DNA from: Butyrivibrio proteoclasticus
Lineage (GTDB): Bacteria; Bacillota; Clostridia; Lachnospirales; Lachnospiraceae
NCBI RefSeq assembly: GCF_900115735.1
Contig: NZ_FOXO01000002.1
Location: 209,898 to 273,897 of the forward strand
DNA: 64,000 nucleotides
Reading direction: 5' to 3'
Below the pieces are notes generated by a model, which saw nothing but the letters and a program-made list of their open reading frames with translations, had not been told where the DNA came from and did no database searches. This document shows positions 25,871-35,130 of this stretch, one piece after another. The translations under genes were made by a program, and so were the position numbers. Numbering within the stretch: the first letter of the stretch is position 1; each line of letters begins with the position of its first letter.

Positions 25871-28108
25871 GTGGAAGATAGAATTATTAGAACCGAATAC
25901 TCTGAAGTAATGCAGAAGTCTTTCATAGATTATGCCATGAGTGTCATAATCGCGAGAGCTCTTCCTGATATCAGGGATGGACTTAAGCCGGTTCAGAGAA
26001 GAACTTTATACGATATGTATGAACTGGGCATAAGATATGACAGACCATACAGAAAAAGTGCCAGAATTGTCGGCGATACCATGGGTAAGTATCATCCACA
26101 TGGTGATAGCTCAATTTATGACTGCCTTGTCGTTATGACACAGGATTTCAAAAAGATGATTCCTCTTGTGGATGGTCATGGAAACTTTGGCAATATCGAA
26201 GGTGATGGCGCAGCTGCAATGCGTTACACAGAGGCAAGACTTTCGAAGGTTACTCAGGAGAATTTTCTTCAGGACCTTGATAAGGATGTAGTAGATTTTT
26301 TACCAAACTTTGATGAGACAGAAAGAGAACCATCAGTTCTTCCTGTAAAGATACCGAATTTTCTTATAAATGGTTCTGAAGGTATTGCGGTAGGTATGGC
26401 AACAAGCACACCTCCTCATAATCTTGCAGAAGTAATTGATGCTGAAATCGCATATATTCAGGATGATTCTTTAACTACAAAAGATCTCATGAAATATATC
26501 AAAGGACCTGATTTTCCTACCGGTGGTGTTGTAATTAATAAGGATGAACTTAGAAACATATATGAGACCGGTTCAGGTAAGATCAAGATCAGAGGTAAGG
26601 TTGAGACTGAGAAGGGCAAAAACGGCCACATAAATCTTGTTATTACAGAGATTCCTTACACAATGATCGGTGCCGGTATTGGTAAGTTTATGGCTGATGT
26701 AGCTGAACTTGCTGAAAAGAAAATCACAAATGATATTGTTGATATTTCTAACCAGTCCTCAAAAGAAGGTATCAGAATTGTAATTGAATTAAAAAAAGAT
26801 ACAGATGTAGAAAACTTTACAAATCTTCTTTACAAGAAGACTAAACTTGAAGATACTTTCGGCGTAAATATGCTTGCTATCGATAATGGCAGGCCAGAGA
26901 CTATGTCACTTAAGGAAATCATGAGAGCATGTACTGATTTCCAGTTTGAAGTAGCAACCAGGAAGTATACAACGCTTCTTAAAAAAGAGCAGGAAAAGAA
27001 AGAAATACAGGAAGGTCTCATTAAAGCCTGCAATGTAATTGATCTTGTTATCGAAATTCTCAGAGGATCAAAGGACAGAAGCATGGCTAAGAACTGTCTT
27101 GTTAACGGTGTGACAGAGGGAATTAATTTCAAGTCAAGAGAATCAAAAGCAATGGCTTCACAGCTTATGTTTACTGAAGCACAGGCTGATGCAATCCTTG
27201 AAATGAGACTATATAAACTCATTGGACTTGAACTTGATGCACTTATTAAAGAGCATGAAGAGACTGTAGCTAATATTTTCAAGTATGAAGATATTCTTGA
27301 GAGCCATGATTCAATGTCTCTTGTAATACAAAATGATCTGAACAAGATAAAAAAAGAGTACCAGTCTCCCAGAAAGACTATCATAGATAACAGAGAAACA
27401 GCTGTTTATGAAGAAAAACCTGTTGAAGAGACTGATGTTGCATTTATTATGGACAGATTTGGATATGCAAAGACCATAGATGCCAACACCTATGAGAAGA
27501 ACAAAGAGACAATCCAGGCTGAGTTTAAGTTCTCATTTATTATGAAAAATACAGGTAAGGTATGTTTCTTTACAAATGCTGGTAATTTGCATACTGTAAA
27601 GGCAATGGACCTTCCTCAGGGCAAAATGAGAGACAAGGGAATTCCTATTGATAATGTCAGCAATTTTGATACTTCAAAAGAAACCATAATCCTTGCTGCA
27701 AGTCAGTCTGAGCTTAATCTATACAGGTTGGTATTTACTACAAAACAGGCTATGATGAAGATTGTTGATGGTGGCGAATTTGATGTTTCAAAGAGAACAG
27801 TTGCTGCAACAAAGCTTATGGATGATGACGAAGTTGTAAATGTTGAAGTTATTCATACACAAAAGACTGTTATTCTTAGATCAAACGATGGCTATTTCCT
27901 CCGTTTCTATGTTGAAACGATTCCGGAGAAAAAGAAAGCTGCTGTTGGTGTCAGAGGAATGAGACTTGGAAAGAACGACTACATCAGAGATGTTTATTAC
28001 CTTAACGATATGGAAGAAAAGATGATCGAACACAATGATAAAGAATTGCAGCTCGGACATCTCAAAGTTACAAGTAGAGATACAAAAGGAACAAAGGTGA
28101 GATTATGA
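25871..28108 (+). CDS. parC: Type IIA DNA topoisomerase subunit A (topoisomerase IV ParC type)
   Basis: 745 residues, GTG start with GGGGAAT upstream. The winged-helix breakage-reunion domain has the quinolone region HPHGDSSIYD, the active-site Tyr in AAMRYTEARLS, and IPNFLINGSEGIAVGMATSTPPHN. Coiled-coil and C-terminal beta-pinwheel-like repeats follow. A gyrase needs the GyrA box QRRGGKG; here the matching place reads PQGKMRDKGIP, degenerate, so decatenase (topoisomerase IV) rather than supercoiling activity is predicted. The stop overlaps the start of rsmD by 4 bases (ATGA). Confidence 0.85.
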   Translation: MEDRIIRTEYSEVMQKSFIDYAMSVIIARALPDIRDGLKPVQRRTLYDMYELGIRYDRPYRKSARIVGDTMGKYHPHGDSSIYDCLVVMTQDFKKMIPLVDGHGNFGNIEGDGAAAMRYTEARLSKVTQENFLQDLDKDVVDFLPNFDETEREPSVLPVKIPNFLINGSEGIAVGMATSTPPHNLAEVIDAEIAYIQDDSLTTKDLMKYIKGPDFPTGGVVINKDELRNIYETGSGKIKIRGKVETEKGKNGHINLVITEIPYTMIGAGIGKFMADVAELAEKKITNDIVDISNQSSKEGIRIVIELKKDTDVENFTNLLYKKTKLEDTFGVNMLAIDNGRPETMSLKEIMRACTDFQFEVATRKYTTLLKKEQEKKEIQEGLIKACNVIDLVIEILRGSKDRSMAKNCLVNGVTEGINFKSRESKAMASQLMFTEAQADAILEMRLYKLIGLELDALIKEHEETVANIFKYEDILESHDSMSLVIQNDLNKIKKEYQSPRKTIIDNRETAVYEEKPVEETDVAFIMDRFGYAKTIDANTYEKNKETIQAEFKFSFIMKNTGKVCFFTNAGNLHTVKAMDLPQGKMRDKGIPIDNVSNFDTSKETIILAASQSELNLYRLVFTTKQAMMKIVDGGEFDVSKRTVAATKLMDDDEVVNVEVIHTQKTVILRSNDGYFLRFYVETIPEKKKAAVGVRGMRLGKNDYIRDVYYLNDMEEKMIEHNDKELQLGHLKVTSRDTKGTKVRL

Positions 28109-28656
28109 GAGTAATTGCAGGTTCAGCTAGAAGATTACGATTAATAACTCCTGAAGGAAATGACACAAGACCTACACAGGACAGAATAAAAGAGACACTT
28201 TTCAATATGATACAGAATCAGGTTCCAGGAGCCGTATTTGTAGATCTTTTTTCAGGAAGCGGCGGAATTGGCATTGAAGCTCTCTCAAGAGGTGCCTCAA
28301 AGGCATACTTCATTGAAAATGCTAATTCAGCATACAAATGCATTATGGAGAACCTGAAAACTACTCATTTTGAGGATGTTTCAACTGTTCTTAAACAGGA
28401 TGTTGTTCTGGGACTTAGGAATGTTCACGAAAAAGAAGTCGATATTATCTTTATTGATCCTCCTTATCATGAGGATCTTTATGAGAGAACATTATCTCAA
28501 TTATCGAATATGGACTATGTAACTCCTAATACCATGATCATTGTAGAAAGTGCACTTGATTTGGATTTCTCATTTGCAAGTGATTATGGCTTTGAAGTTA
28601 GAAGAGAAAAAGAATACAAAACAAATAAACATGTATTTCTTTATAGAAAGGAGTAA
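28105..28656 (+). CDS. rsmD: 16S rRNA (guanine966-N2)-methyltransferase RsmD
   Basis: 183 residues. Begins MRVIAGSARRLRL, the canonical RsmD opening, with TQDRIKETLFNM, the SAM-binding VDLFSGSGGIGIEALSRGA and the catalytic DPPY in IFIDPPYHEDLYE. Overlaps parC by 4 bases, so translational coupling is likely, and precedes coaD, its common clostridial partner. Confidence 0.96.
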   Translation: MRVIAGSARRLRLITPEGNDTRPTQDRIKETLFNMIQNQVPGAVFVDLFSGSGGIGIEALSRGASKAYFIENANSAYKCIMENLKTTHFEDVSTVLKQDVVLGLRNVHEKEVDIIFIDPPYHEDLYERTLSQLSNMDYVTPNTMIIVESALDLDFSFASDYGFEVRREKEYKTNKHVFLYRKE

Positions 28657-28658
28657 CT

Positions 28659-29147
28659 GTGAAGGTTGCAGTATATCCCGGAAGTTTCGATCCGGTTACT
28701 TACGGACATTTAGATATAATAAAGCGTGCATCGCAGATGTTTGATAAGGTTATAGTAGCTGTCATGTGCAATTCCGCTAAAACTCCATTGTTTACGCTGG
28801 ATGAACGTGTTAAAATGATAATAGAGTCAGTAAGTGAGCTTAATAACGTATATGTAGAGTCTTTTAGTGGCTTACTTATAGACTATTGCAAGAAAGAGAA
28901 TATTCATATCGTTATTCGTGGCCTTAGAGCTATAACAGATTTTGAGTATGAGCTTCAAATTGCACAGACCAATAAGGAGCTTTCTCATAACGAAGTTGAT
29001 ACTGTTTTCTTAACGACATCACTTCAGTATTCTTACCTTAGCAGCTCTGTTGTAAAAGAAGTTGCAAGCTATAATGGCGATATTACTCCATGTGTTCCGG
29101 ATTTTGTCGCTGATACATTATATAAAAAGTATGGGTTCAGAAAATAA
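28659..29147 (+). CDS. coaD: Phosphopantetheine adenylyltransferase CoaD
   Basis: 162 residues, GTG start with AAAGGAG 6 bases upstream, 2 bases after rsmD. Transfers AMP to 4'-phosphopantetheine, the fourth step of CoA synthesis. The nucleotidyltransferase motif YPGSFDPVTYGHLDII (TxGH equivalent), VIRGLRAITDFEYE and the second signature YSYLSSSVVKEVA are all present. Length is standard. Confidence 0.97.
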   Translation: MKVAVYPGSFDPVTYGHLDIIKRASQMFDKVIVAVMCNSAKTPLFTLDERVKMIIESVSELNNVYVESFSGLLIDYCKKENIHIVIRGLRAITDFEYELQIAQTNKELSHNEVDTVFLTTSLQYSYLSSSVVKEVASYNGDITPCVPDFVADTLYKKYGFRK

Positions 29148-29165
29148 GTCAGGGGGAATCAAATA

Positions 29166-29870
29166 ATGACTAGCAGAATTGAACAGTTGATTGACGAAAT
29201 AGAGACTTATATCGACAACTGTAAACCTCAGCCTTTGTCACAGACCAAAATAATTGTTAACAAAGAGGAAATTGACGAGCTCCTTCGAGAACTCAGAAGT
29301 AAAACACCTGAGGAAATCAAAAAATATCAGAAAATCATCAGCAACAAAGAAGCTATTTTAAATGATGCAAGAAAAAAAGCTGAAGAAATCGTAAATCAGG
29401 CAACAATTAAAACTAATCAGCTTATAAATGAACATGAAATCATGCAGCAGGCTTACGCACAGGCTAATGAGGTCGTATCACAGGCTGCAATGCAGGCAAA
29501 AGAGATTCTTGATAACGCCATGATCGAAGCCAATAATATGAAGGGCGCTGCAGTTCAGTATACAGACCAGCTTTTGGCAGGAGTTGAGGATGTTATTGCA
29601 CAATCTATTGATGCCACAAGTAGAAATAATGATGAGATAATAGATGCTGTTAAAAAACATAGCCTTGAAATTGTTAACTCAGTTTCACAGAGTAATGATA
29701 GTATTCTTTCGGCTCTCACACAGTATAGCGAGGTCATCAAGTCAAACAGAGCTGATCTTAAACAACCTGAGGTTTCCGGTAATGCTGGCTATGCGTCTCA
29801 GGATACAGTTGCCGGTGAGGCTGGTGATGCCAATTCATCTGAAGCAATCAACCTTGACATGCTTAACTGA
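29166..29870 (+). CDS. Coiled-coil protein of the coaD locus, 234 residues
   Basis: Function unknown. Residues 1-60 are acidic helical (IEQLIDEIETYIDNC), and about 60-190 form a long Ala/Glu/Gln-rich coiled coil (EAILNDARKKAEEIVNQA, QAYAQANEVVSQAAMQAKEI) reminiscent of DivIVA or ATP-synthase b/vacuolar H subunit helices, hence automatic names such as 'ATPase'. The tail (200-234) is Gly/Asp/Ser rich and probably disordered. No membrane anchor, so it is not an ATPase stator. GGGGGAA ribosome site, 18 bases after coaD. A role at the division site or in vesicle-like scaffolding would be guesswork. Confidence 0.6.
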   Translation: MTSRIEQLIDEIETYIDNCKPQPLSQTKIIVNKEEIDELLRELRSKTPEEIKKYQKIISNKEAILNDARKKAEEIVNQATIKTNQLINEHEIMQQAYAQANEVVSQAAMQAKEILDNAMIEANNMKGAAVQYTDQLLAGVEDVIAQSIDATSRNNDEIIDAVKKHSLEIVNSVSQSNDSILSALTQYSEVIKSNRADLKQPEVSGNAGYASQDTVAGEAGDANSSEAINLDMLN

Positions 29871-29881
29871 TAGAATATTAT

Positions 29882-29917
29882 AAGCTGCCGCTTTTTGCGA
29901 CAGCTTATTTGTTATTT
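29882..29917 (+). terminator. Likely intrinsic terminator
   Basis: AAGCTGCCGC / GCGACAGCTT pair over 10 bp with one mismatch and a TTTTT loop, followed by ATTTGTTATTTCT. Lies 11 bases after the coiled-coil gene. Confidence 0.55.
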
Positions 29918-29935
29918 CTATATATGGGGGATTTT

Positions 29936-30997
29936 ATGAAAAAAAGTGTTTTTTCATTTATGTTGGCTAGTATAATTCTTATGGGGGCTATTTTATGTAC
30001 TTCAACTTTTGAAGTTGAAGCGGCATCAGCACATGAAAAAGTTGTTATTGTTATAGATCCTGGACATGGCGGTACAGGAGAAAAAAACCTTGGTGCGCAG
30101 TATAATGGTTTTTCTGAAAAAGAATTAACAATGCAGGTTGCAACTGCTATGAAGGAAGAACTTGAAAAGTACGACAATGTTTCAGTATATTTAACAAGAA
30201 CAACTGATACTTTTATATCCCTTGAAGATCGTGCTGCTACTGCCAAGAGATTAAATGCAGATTTTATGTTCAGCATACATTTTAATGCTTCATTAGAACA
30301 TGAATTTTATGGCTCTGAAATCTGGACATCAGCCTTTGGTTCTTTTTACAAAAAAGGTGCTGAATTTGGGCAGATAATGTCTGATGAACTTGGAAATCTT
30401 GGCCTTTACCAGAGAGGTGTAAAGACAAAAATTGGCAAAACAGGCAAAGACTATTATGGAATAATAAGGCAAAGCGTTGCAAGAGACATTCCTTGTGTAA
30501 TAATCGAGCATGCCTACCTTGATCACAGTTATGATCTGCCATTTCTTAATACTGCCGGATTCCTAAAGACACTTGGAGTAACAGATGCAACTGCGGTAGC
30601 CAAGTATTTTAAGCTTACTTCCAAGACTACAGGAGCTGACTATTCCAATTATAGTTTCAAAACTGTCAGCATCCCTAAAACTCGTTTGAGTCAGGATTTC
30701 ACAGAGCCGGATTACTGCAAGGTTTCCTGTGTTTCTTATGACAGTAACAGCAGAAACGCCCTTATAGAGATGAGTACAAAGGATAGTCAGTCACCCGTAA
30801 TATATTTTTCTTATAGTTATGACGGAGGCAAAACCTTCTCCATATTGCAGATGTGGGACAGGACAAAAGAGACGCAGTCCTTTAACATAAAGATTCCAAA
30901 GGGCGTAGTATCACCTACAATCGTGTGCAGAGCATATAATAATTATGAACTTTACAAAGAAAGTGAACCTGTTTTGGTAACAGGATATACCAATTAA
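29936..30997 (+). CDS. Secreted N-acetylmuramoyl-L-alanine amidase (Amidase_3)
   Basis: 353 residues from ATG 29936, set by GGGGGA upstream and by the signal peptide MKKSVFSFMLASIILMGAIL; upstream starts would spoil it. The catalytic domain (about 35-215) shows VIDPGHGGTGE (first zinc His), the metal-binding Glu in GFSEKELTM, FSIHFNAS (second His region) and VIIEHAYLDH with the catalytic Glu. About 230-353 is a beta-rich C-terminal region (KDSQSPVIYFSYSYDGGKTF) without recognisable cell-wall repeats. Cleaves the amide between MurNAc and the stem peptide, so probably acts in daughter-cell separation or wall turnover. Confidence 0.9.
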   Translation: MKKSVFSFMLASIILMGAILCTSTFEVEAASAHEKVVIVIDPGHGGTGEKNLGAQYNGFSEKELTMQVATAMKEELEKYDNVSVYLTRTTDTFISLEDRAATAKRLNADFMFSIHFNASLEHEFYGSEIWTSAFGSFYKKGAEFGQIMSDELGNLGLYQRGVKTKIGKTGKDYYGIIRQSVARDIPCVIIEHAYLDHSYDLPFLNTAGFLKTLGVTDATAVAKYFKLTSKTTGADYSNYSFKTVSIPKTRLSQDFTEPDYCKVSCVSYDSNSRNALIEMSTKDSQSPVIYFSYSYDGGKTFSILQMWDRTKETQSFNIKIPKGVVSPTIVCRAYNNYELYKESEPVLVTGYTN

Positions 30998-31009
30998 AGA
31001 GAGAAAAAA

Positions 31010-31741
31010 TTGAGATTAGATAAATTTTTGGGTGACCACAATATTGGTACCCGCAAACAAATTAAAGAATATGTAAAAAACGGAAGATGTTCAGTCAATG
31101 GTATACCTGCCAAAAAAGCAGACATTCATATTGACGAGAATGTAGATATTATTGCTTTTGATGGTGTGGAACTTACATTTAGTAAATTCCATTATTACAT
31201 GCTTTATAAGCCTGAAGGAGTAGTGTCGGCCACAACTGATGGCAGAAATAAAACAGTTCTTGATCTGTTAAAAGATGAAAATGTAAAAGGCTTAAATCCT
31301 GCAGGACGTCTGGATATAGATACAGTGGGTCTGCTTCTTTTAACAGACGATGGAGTTCTTATTCACAGGCTTCTTTCCCCTAAAAAGCATGTTGATAAGA
31401 CCTATGAAGTTCATCTTGAAAAAGAGATAAGTGATGAAGATATTGAGAAGCTTGAAAAAGGCGTAGACATAGGTGATGTAAAGGATAATGGAGAGCCATA
31501 TCTTACTATGGAAGCAAAGGTCATCAGGAAAGAAACAGATGAAAATGGCAATCCCGTAGTAAACCTTATAATTCATGAAGGCCGTTTTCATCAGGTAAAA
31601 AGGATGATGGAAGCAGTAGGGAATAAGGTTGTTTTCTTAAAAAGAGTTACATTTGGCCCGCTTGTTCTTGATGAAACGCTTTTCCCCGGTCAATACAGGC
31701 CACTTACAGAAATTGAATTAAAAGAACTTGGAGTAGAATAA
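31010..31741 (+). CDS. RsuA-family 16S rRNA pseudouridine synthase
   Basis: 243 residues, TTG start 31010 after AAAGAGAG, 12 bases after the amidase. S4 domain MRLDKFLGDHNIGTRKQIKE (1-60), then the catalytic domain with YKPEGVVSAT, the Asp nucleophile in GRLDIDTVGLLLLT, and IHEGRFHQVKRMMEAVG. The EGRFHQVKRM signature and the short, acidic S4 loop favour RsuA (16S U516) over RluB/F. Second member of the family in the window (see 2013). Confidence 0.88.
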   Translation: MRLDKFLGDHNIGTRKQIKEYVKNGRCSVNGIPAKKADIHIDENVDIIAFDGVELTFSKFHYYMLYKPEGVVSATTDGRNKTVLDLLKDENVKGLNPAGRLDIDTVGLLLLTDDGVLIHRLLSPKKHVDKTYEVHLEKEISDEDIEKLEKGVDIGDVKDNGEPYLTMEAKVIRKETDENGNPVVNLIIHEGRFHQVKRMMEAVGNKVVFLKRVTFGPLVLDETLFPGQYRPLTEIELKELGVE

Positions 31742-31754
31742 TACAGGTAACATT

Positions 31755-32357
31755 ATGAAACGTATTGATAAAGGTGAATTTGGTTATATTGAATACAGAA
31801 AAAAGGTTGCAATTATAAGAACAGCTATTTTTCTTGCAATTGTACTTATTGTTTTTTTTACAGGATTATTTGTATATCACAGTCAAAAGAGCATATTTAG
31901 TATTATTGCAGCAGTTCTTTGTCTTCCTACAGGATGGAGCGGCGTAAATCTCATTATGTTCATTAAAGCCAAAAGCTGCTCCCTTAAAGATTTCAAGATG
32001 ATCGAGGAAAATAAAGGCGGTCTTTTGATTCATTATGATCAGATAATAACCTCATATGACAAAAATTATTACATAGCAGCTTCTACAGTGCTTGATAAGA
32101 ATATATGTGCCCTTGCTGCAGATAAGGATATGGAAGAATCAGACTGTGAAAAACATATTAAAAAGATGATGGCAGGAAGCGGATATTCCAGTTACAGCAT
32201 TAAAGTATTTACAGATACGGATAAGTTCTGTGACAGACTTCATCAGCTTGATAAACTCCGCGAAGAAAAGAAAATTGACCCTATTGCCATAGAGGATTCA
32301 TGGGAGGCCGGAACTGTTCAGACACCTGCGGCAGTTCTTTTATCCATATCGCTATAA
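31755..32357 (+). CDS. Small membrane protein, 200 residues
   Basis: Not recognised. Two adjacent membrane helices at about 18-42 (VAIIRTAIFLAIVLIVFFTG) and 48-70 (FSIIAAVLCLPTGWSGVN) are followed by a cytosolic domain of about 130 residues with IEENKGGLLIHYDQIITSYD and a charged segment DKLREEKKID. No enzymatic motif. It lies between two pseudouridine synthase genes with gaps of 13 and 43 bases, so co-transcription is likely, but context does not suggest a role. Confidence 0.55.
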   Translation: MKRIDKGEFGYIEYRKKVAIIRTAIFLAIVLIVFFTGLFVYHSQKSIFSIIAAVLCLPTGWSGVNLIMFIKAKSCSLKDFKMIEENKGGLLIHYDQIITSYDKNYYIAASTVLDKNICALAADKDMEESDCEKHIKKMMAGSGYSSYSIKVFTDTDKFCDRLHQLDKLREEKKIDPIAIEDSWEAGTVQTPAAVLLSISL

Positions 32358-32400
32358 TTGATTGTGAAAAATAGGTTTGAATCGGGTTATACAAAAAATA

Positions 32401-33366
32401 ATGAAAGAAATAGTTATTGATAAAAATCAAGAAAGTAAAAGGCTTGATAGCTTTCTAAAGGCTTATCTGTCTGAAGCAACCGGCAGTTTTATTTATAAGA
32501 TGCTGCGTAAAAAGAATATTACTTTAAATGACAAGAAAGCAGATGGAAAAGAAAAATTAAAAATCGGAGATTCAATAAAGATATACTTTTCGGATGAAAC
32601 ATTTGATAAGTTTGTGGGTAAGAACAAAGCCTCCCTTAATGAAGAAAAAAATTCTCCGTACGAGAAGCTTTTAGTTGAAATTGTTTATGAAGATGACAAT
32701 GTAATATTTGTAAATAAACCTGCTGGTTTATTGTCTCAAAAAGCGGAAAAGAATGATATTAGCCTTAATGACTGGCTTATCTATTATCTTTTAAATAAAG
32801 GCTCTGTTACACAGGAGAGTCTTTTAACCTATAAGCCATCCATATGCAACCGTCTTGACAGGAATACATCAGGTCTTGTTATTTGTGCCAAGTCTTTATC
32901 CGGTGCAAGAGAAATGAACCAAATGCTAAAAGACAGAACCCTTGATAAATACTACAGAACGCTTGTATCCGGCAGAATTACTGATGGTATTAGACTAAAA
33001 GGATATCTATATAAAGATGAAGTCAAAAATAAAGTCTTTATTAAGGAAAATGATCCTAAAGATGATAAATATTCATACATTGAAACTGAGTATATTCCTT
33101 TAAAATATTATGAAAAAAACGATCTGACAATGCTTGAAGTTAAGCTTATCACCGGTAAACCACATCAGATAAGGGCTCATCTGTCAAGTATTGGTCATCC
33201 GCTTATCGGGGATATTAAATATGGCGGAAAAAAATATAATGGTATAAATTATCAGCTGCTGCACAGCTATAGGATTCATTTCCCGGATAATATGTCCGGA
33301 GAACTTGAATATCTCTCGGGGAGAGAATTTATTGCAAAACTGCCTTCTGTGTTTGAGGGTATCTAG
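32401..33366 (+). CDS. RluC/RluD-family 23S rRNA pseudouridine synthase
   Basis: 321 residues from ATG 32401; a TTG at 32377 is possible but has no better ribosome site, and MKEIVIDKNQESKRLDSFL is the usual family opening. S4 domain about 10-70, catalytic domain with EDDNVIFVNKPAGLLSQ, CNRLDRNTSGLVICAKS (nucleophile Asp), KYYRTLVSGR, and TGKPHQIRAHLSSIGHPLIGD. Target is one of the 23S positions modified by RluC or RluD types. Confidence 0.87.
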   Translation: MKEIVIDKNQESKRLDSFLKAYLSEATGSFIYKMLRKKNITLNDKKADGKEKLKIGDSIKIYFSDETFDKFVGKNKASLNEEKNSPYEKLLVEIVYEDDNVIFVNKPAGLLSQKAEKNDISLNDWLIYYLLNKGSVTQESLLTYKPSICNRLDRNTSGLVICAKSLSGAREMNQMLKDRTLDKYYRTLVSGRITDGIRLKGYLYKDEVKNKVFIKENDPKDDKYSYIETEYIPLKYYEKNDLTMLEVKLITGKPHQIRAHLSSIGHPLIGDIKYGGKKYNGINYQLLHSYRIHFPDNMSGELEYLSGREFIAKLPSVFEGI

Positions 33367-33376
33367 GGGGAGAAAC

Positions 33377-33916
33377 ATGCCAACTTGGAAATCAAGGGGA
33401 CTTCGAGGTTCGACATTAGAGGAACTTATAAACAGATCCAATGAAAGGTATCAGGAACTTGGTCTTGCTCTTATCCAGAAAATTCCTACACCTATCACAC
33501 CCATTAACATTGATAAACAAACTCGTCACATCACACTGGCATATTTTGACCAGAAAAGTACCGTAGATTATATTGGAGTTGTTCAGGGCATTCCTGTTTG
33601 TTTTGATGCAAAGGAATGCGCTACAACTACTTTTGCTTTAGAGAACATTCATCCTCATCAGGTTGCTTTTATGCAGGATTTTGAGAAACAGGATGGTGTT
33701 GCTTTCTTTTTGATTTATTTTACAAGTCTAAACGAATTCTATTATTTACCCTATAGAAAATTAAAAGAATTTTGGGAAAGAGCTGAAAATGGTGGTAGGA
33801 AAAGCTTTCGCCATGATGAGCTTGATATTTCTTATGCAATACATTCACCAGGTGAATCCGGAATTTTAATTCCTTTTCTTGACACTCTCCAAAAAGATTT
33901 AGAGGAAAGGGAATAA
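33377..33916 (+). CDS. recU: Holliday junction resolvase RecU
   Basis: 179 residues from ATG 33377, with AGGGGGAG 6 bases upstream; the longer frame back to 33305 overlaps the preceding gene. RecU resolves Holliday junctions in Gram-positive bacteria. The core shows RGLRGSTLEELINRSNERY, the nuclease motif STVDYIGVVQGIPVCFDAKE with the metal-binding Asp and DxK-type residues, and HPHQVAFMQDFEKQDGVAFFLI. It starts 10 bases after the pseudouridine synthase; in Bacillus recU sits with a penicillin-binding protein gene, which is absent here. Confidence 0.92.
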   Translation: MPTWKSRGLRGSTLEELINRSNERYQELGLALIQKIPTPITPINIDKQTRHITLAYFDQKSTVDYIGVVQGIPVCFDAKECATTTFALENIHPHQVAFMQDFEKQDGVAFFLIYFTSLNEFYYLPYRKLKEFWERAENGGRKSFRHDELDISYAIHSPGESGILIPFLDTLQKDLEERE

Positions 33917-33920
33917 ATAA

Positions 33921-33950
33921 TTGACATAAGCTAATATTGGATGTTAAACT
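33921..33950 (+). promoter_or_regulatory. Promoter of the his operon
   Basis: Perfect -35 TTGACA at 33921-33926, an 18-base spacer, and -10 TAAACT at 33945-33950, 60 bases before hisZ. The operator-like repeats at 33959-33981 sit at the expected transcription start. Confidence 0.7.
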
Positions 33951-33958
33951 CTTTACTA

Positions 33959-33981
33959 TATTAGCATGCTAATAGATTAGC
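33959..33981. promoter_or_regulatory. ATTAGC half-site operator cluster upstream of hisZ
   Basis: TATTAGCATGCTAATA (33959-33974) is a perfect 16-bp palindrome. It is followed at 33976 by another ATTAGC, and a further GCTAAT lies in the promoter spacer at 33930-33935, so four half-sites flank the -10 box. Repressor binding here would block transcription. A TrpR/YerC-like histidine regulator, which controls his genes in some Firmicutes, is the obvious candidate but is not encoded in the window. Confidence 0.6.
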
Positions 33982-34009
33982 ACTGCACCACACAAAAGTG
34001 AGAAGAATT

Positions 34010-35119
34010 ATGAGCAAAGTTTTGTTACATACTCCTGATGGGGTAAGAGATATCTATGGTGAAGAATGTAGTGACAAGATAATAATTGCTGAGAAAATTC
34101 ATAGTAAGATGAAGAGCTTTGGGTATCATGACATTGATACGCCTACATTTGAATACTTTGATGTATTTGCTGAAGAGATAAATAATAATGATGCAAAAGA
34201 GCTCTATAAGTTTTTTGATAAAGAAGGAAATACACTTGTACTTCGTCCCGACTTTACGCCTTCTATAGCGAGATGTGCCTCAAAAGTACTTCTTGAAAAT
34301 GGTACTCCTGTAAGAGTTTGTTATGAGGGCAAGACTTTCTTGAATACTTCTAATCTGCAGGGAAAATTAAAAGAGAATTACAACATCGGTGTAGAGCTTA
34401 TGAATGATGATTCTGTAATGGCTGATGCTGAGATGATAGCTCTTTTAGTGACCTGCCTTAAGAGCGCCGGACTTAGTGATTTTCAAATAAGTGTCGGTGA
34501 TGCAGGATTTTATAAGGGGCTTTGTATAGAGGCTGGTATTGATCGGGAAACTGAAGAAGCTATCAGAGAACAGATTACTTCAAAGAACTATTTTGCAGCT
34601 GAGAGTCTTATGAATGAACGCAATATAGATTCAAAATATATCGATCAGATTCTTAAAGTATCAGAATTTATTGGCTCTGATGATGCTCTTGAGAAGGCAG
34701 AAAACATCGCCAATAACGAAATGTCACTGAATGCTGTACAGAGGCTTAAAAAACTCTATAAAGTTCTTACAAGCTATGGAGTTCAGAAATATATTTCTTT
34801 TGACCTTAGTGTACTTAGCAAATTTAACTACTATACAGGTGTGATATTTAGTGCTTACACATATGGTGCTCCGGATGCTATAGCAAAAGGCGGACGATAT
34901 GATAATCTTCTTGGAAAATACGGAAAAGAGGCACCTGCCATCGGATTTGTGATCATACTTGACGATCTTATTTCTGCTTGTAAAAGACAGGGCATAGAAT
35001 TTGAACATGAAGCATCTGCAATATCAGTTACTTATAACGAGAATAATTTTGATGATGCTCTAAAAAAAGCAACAGATCTTAGACAGCAGGGCAAAAATGT
35101 TTGTCTTTTGCATGAATAA
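34010..35119 (+). CDS. hisZ: ATP phosphoribosyltransferase regulatory subunit HisZ
   Basis: 369 residues from ATG 34010 (AGAAG upstream); GTG 33998 is less likely. A histidyl-tRNA synthetase paralogue without aminoacylation ability. It shows class II synthetase motif 2-like VLRPDFTPSIARCASK and motif 3-like IAKGGRYDNLLGKYGKEAPAIGFVI, but the C-terminal anticodon domain is reduced to about 40 residues. HisZ is required for, and gives feedback control to, the short form of HisG encoded next. First gene of the his operon. Confidence 0.93.
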   Translation: MSKVLLHTPDGVRDIYGEECSDKIIIAEKIHSKMKSFGYHDIDTPTFEYFDVFAEEINNNDAKELYKFFDKEGNTLVLRPDFTPSIARCASKVLLENGTPVRVCYEGKTFLNTSNLQGKLKENYNIGVELMNDDSVMADAEMIALLVTCLKSAGLSDFQISVGDAGFYKGLCIEAGIDRETEEAIREQITSKNYFAAESLMNERNIDSKYIDQILKVSEFIGSDDALEKAENIANNEMSLNAVQRLKKLYKVLTSYGVQKYISFDLSVLSKFNYYTGVIFSAYTYGAPDAIAKGGRYDNLLGKYGKEAPAIGFVIILDDLISACKRQGIEFEHEASAISVTYNENNFDDALKKATDLRQQGKNVCLLHE

Positions 35120-35130
35120 ATGGAGGCATT

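Noticed and set aside
25871..28108. DNA gyrase subunit A
   Set aside because: The GyrA box is degenerate (PQGKMRDKGIP) and the protein is short for GyrA, so topoisomerase IV is preferred, with some uncertainty.
33917..34009. T-box or histidine attenuator before hisZ
   Set aside because: The leader is under 60 nt, with no His codon run and no T-box TGGNACCGCG-type motif; an operator arrangement explains it better.
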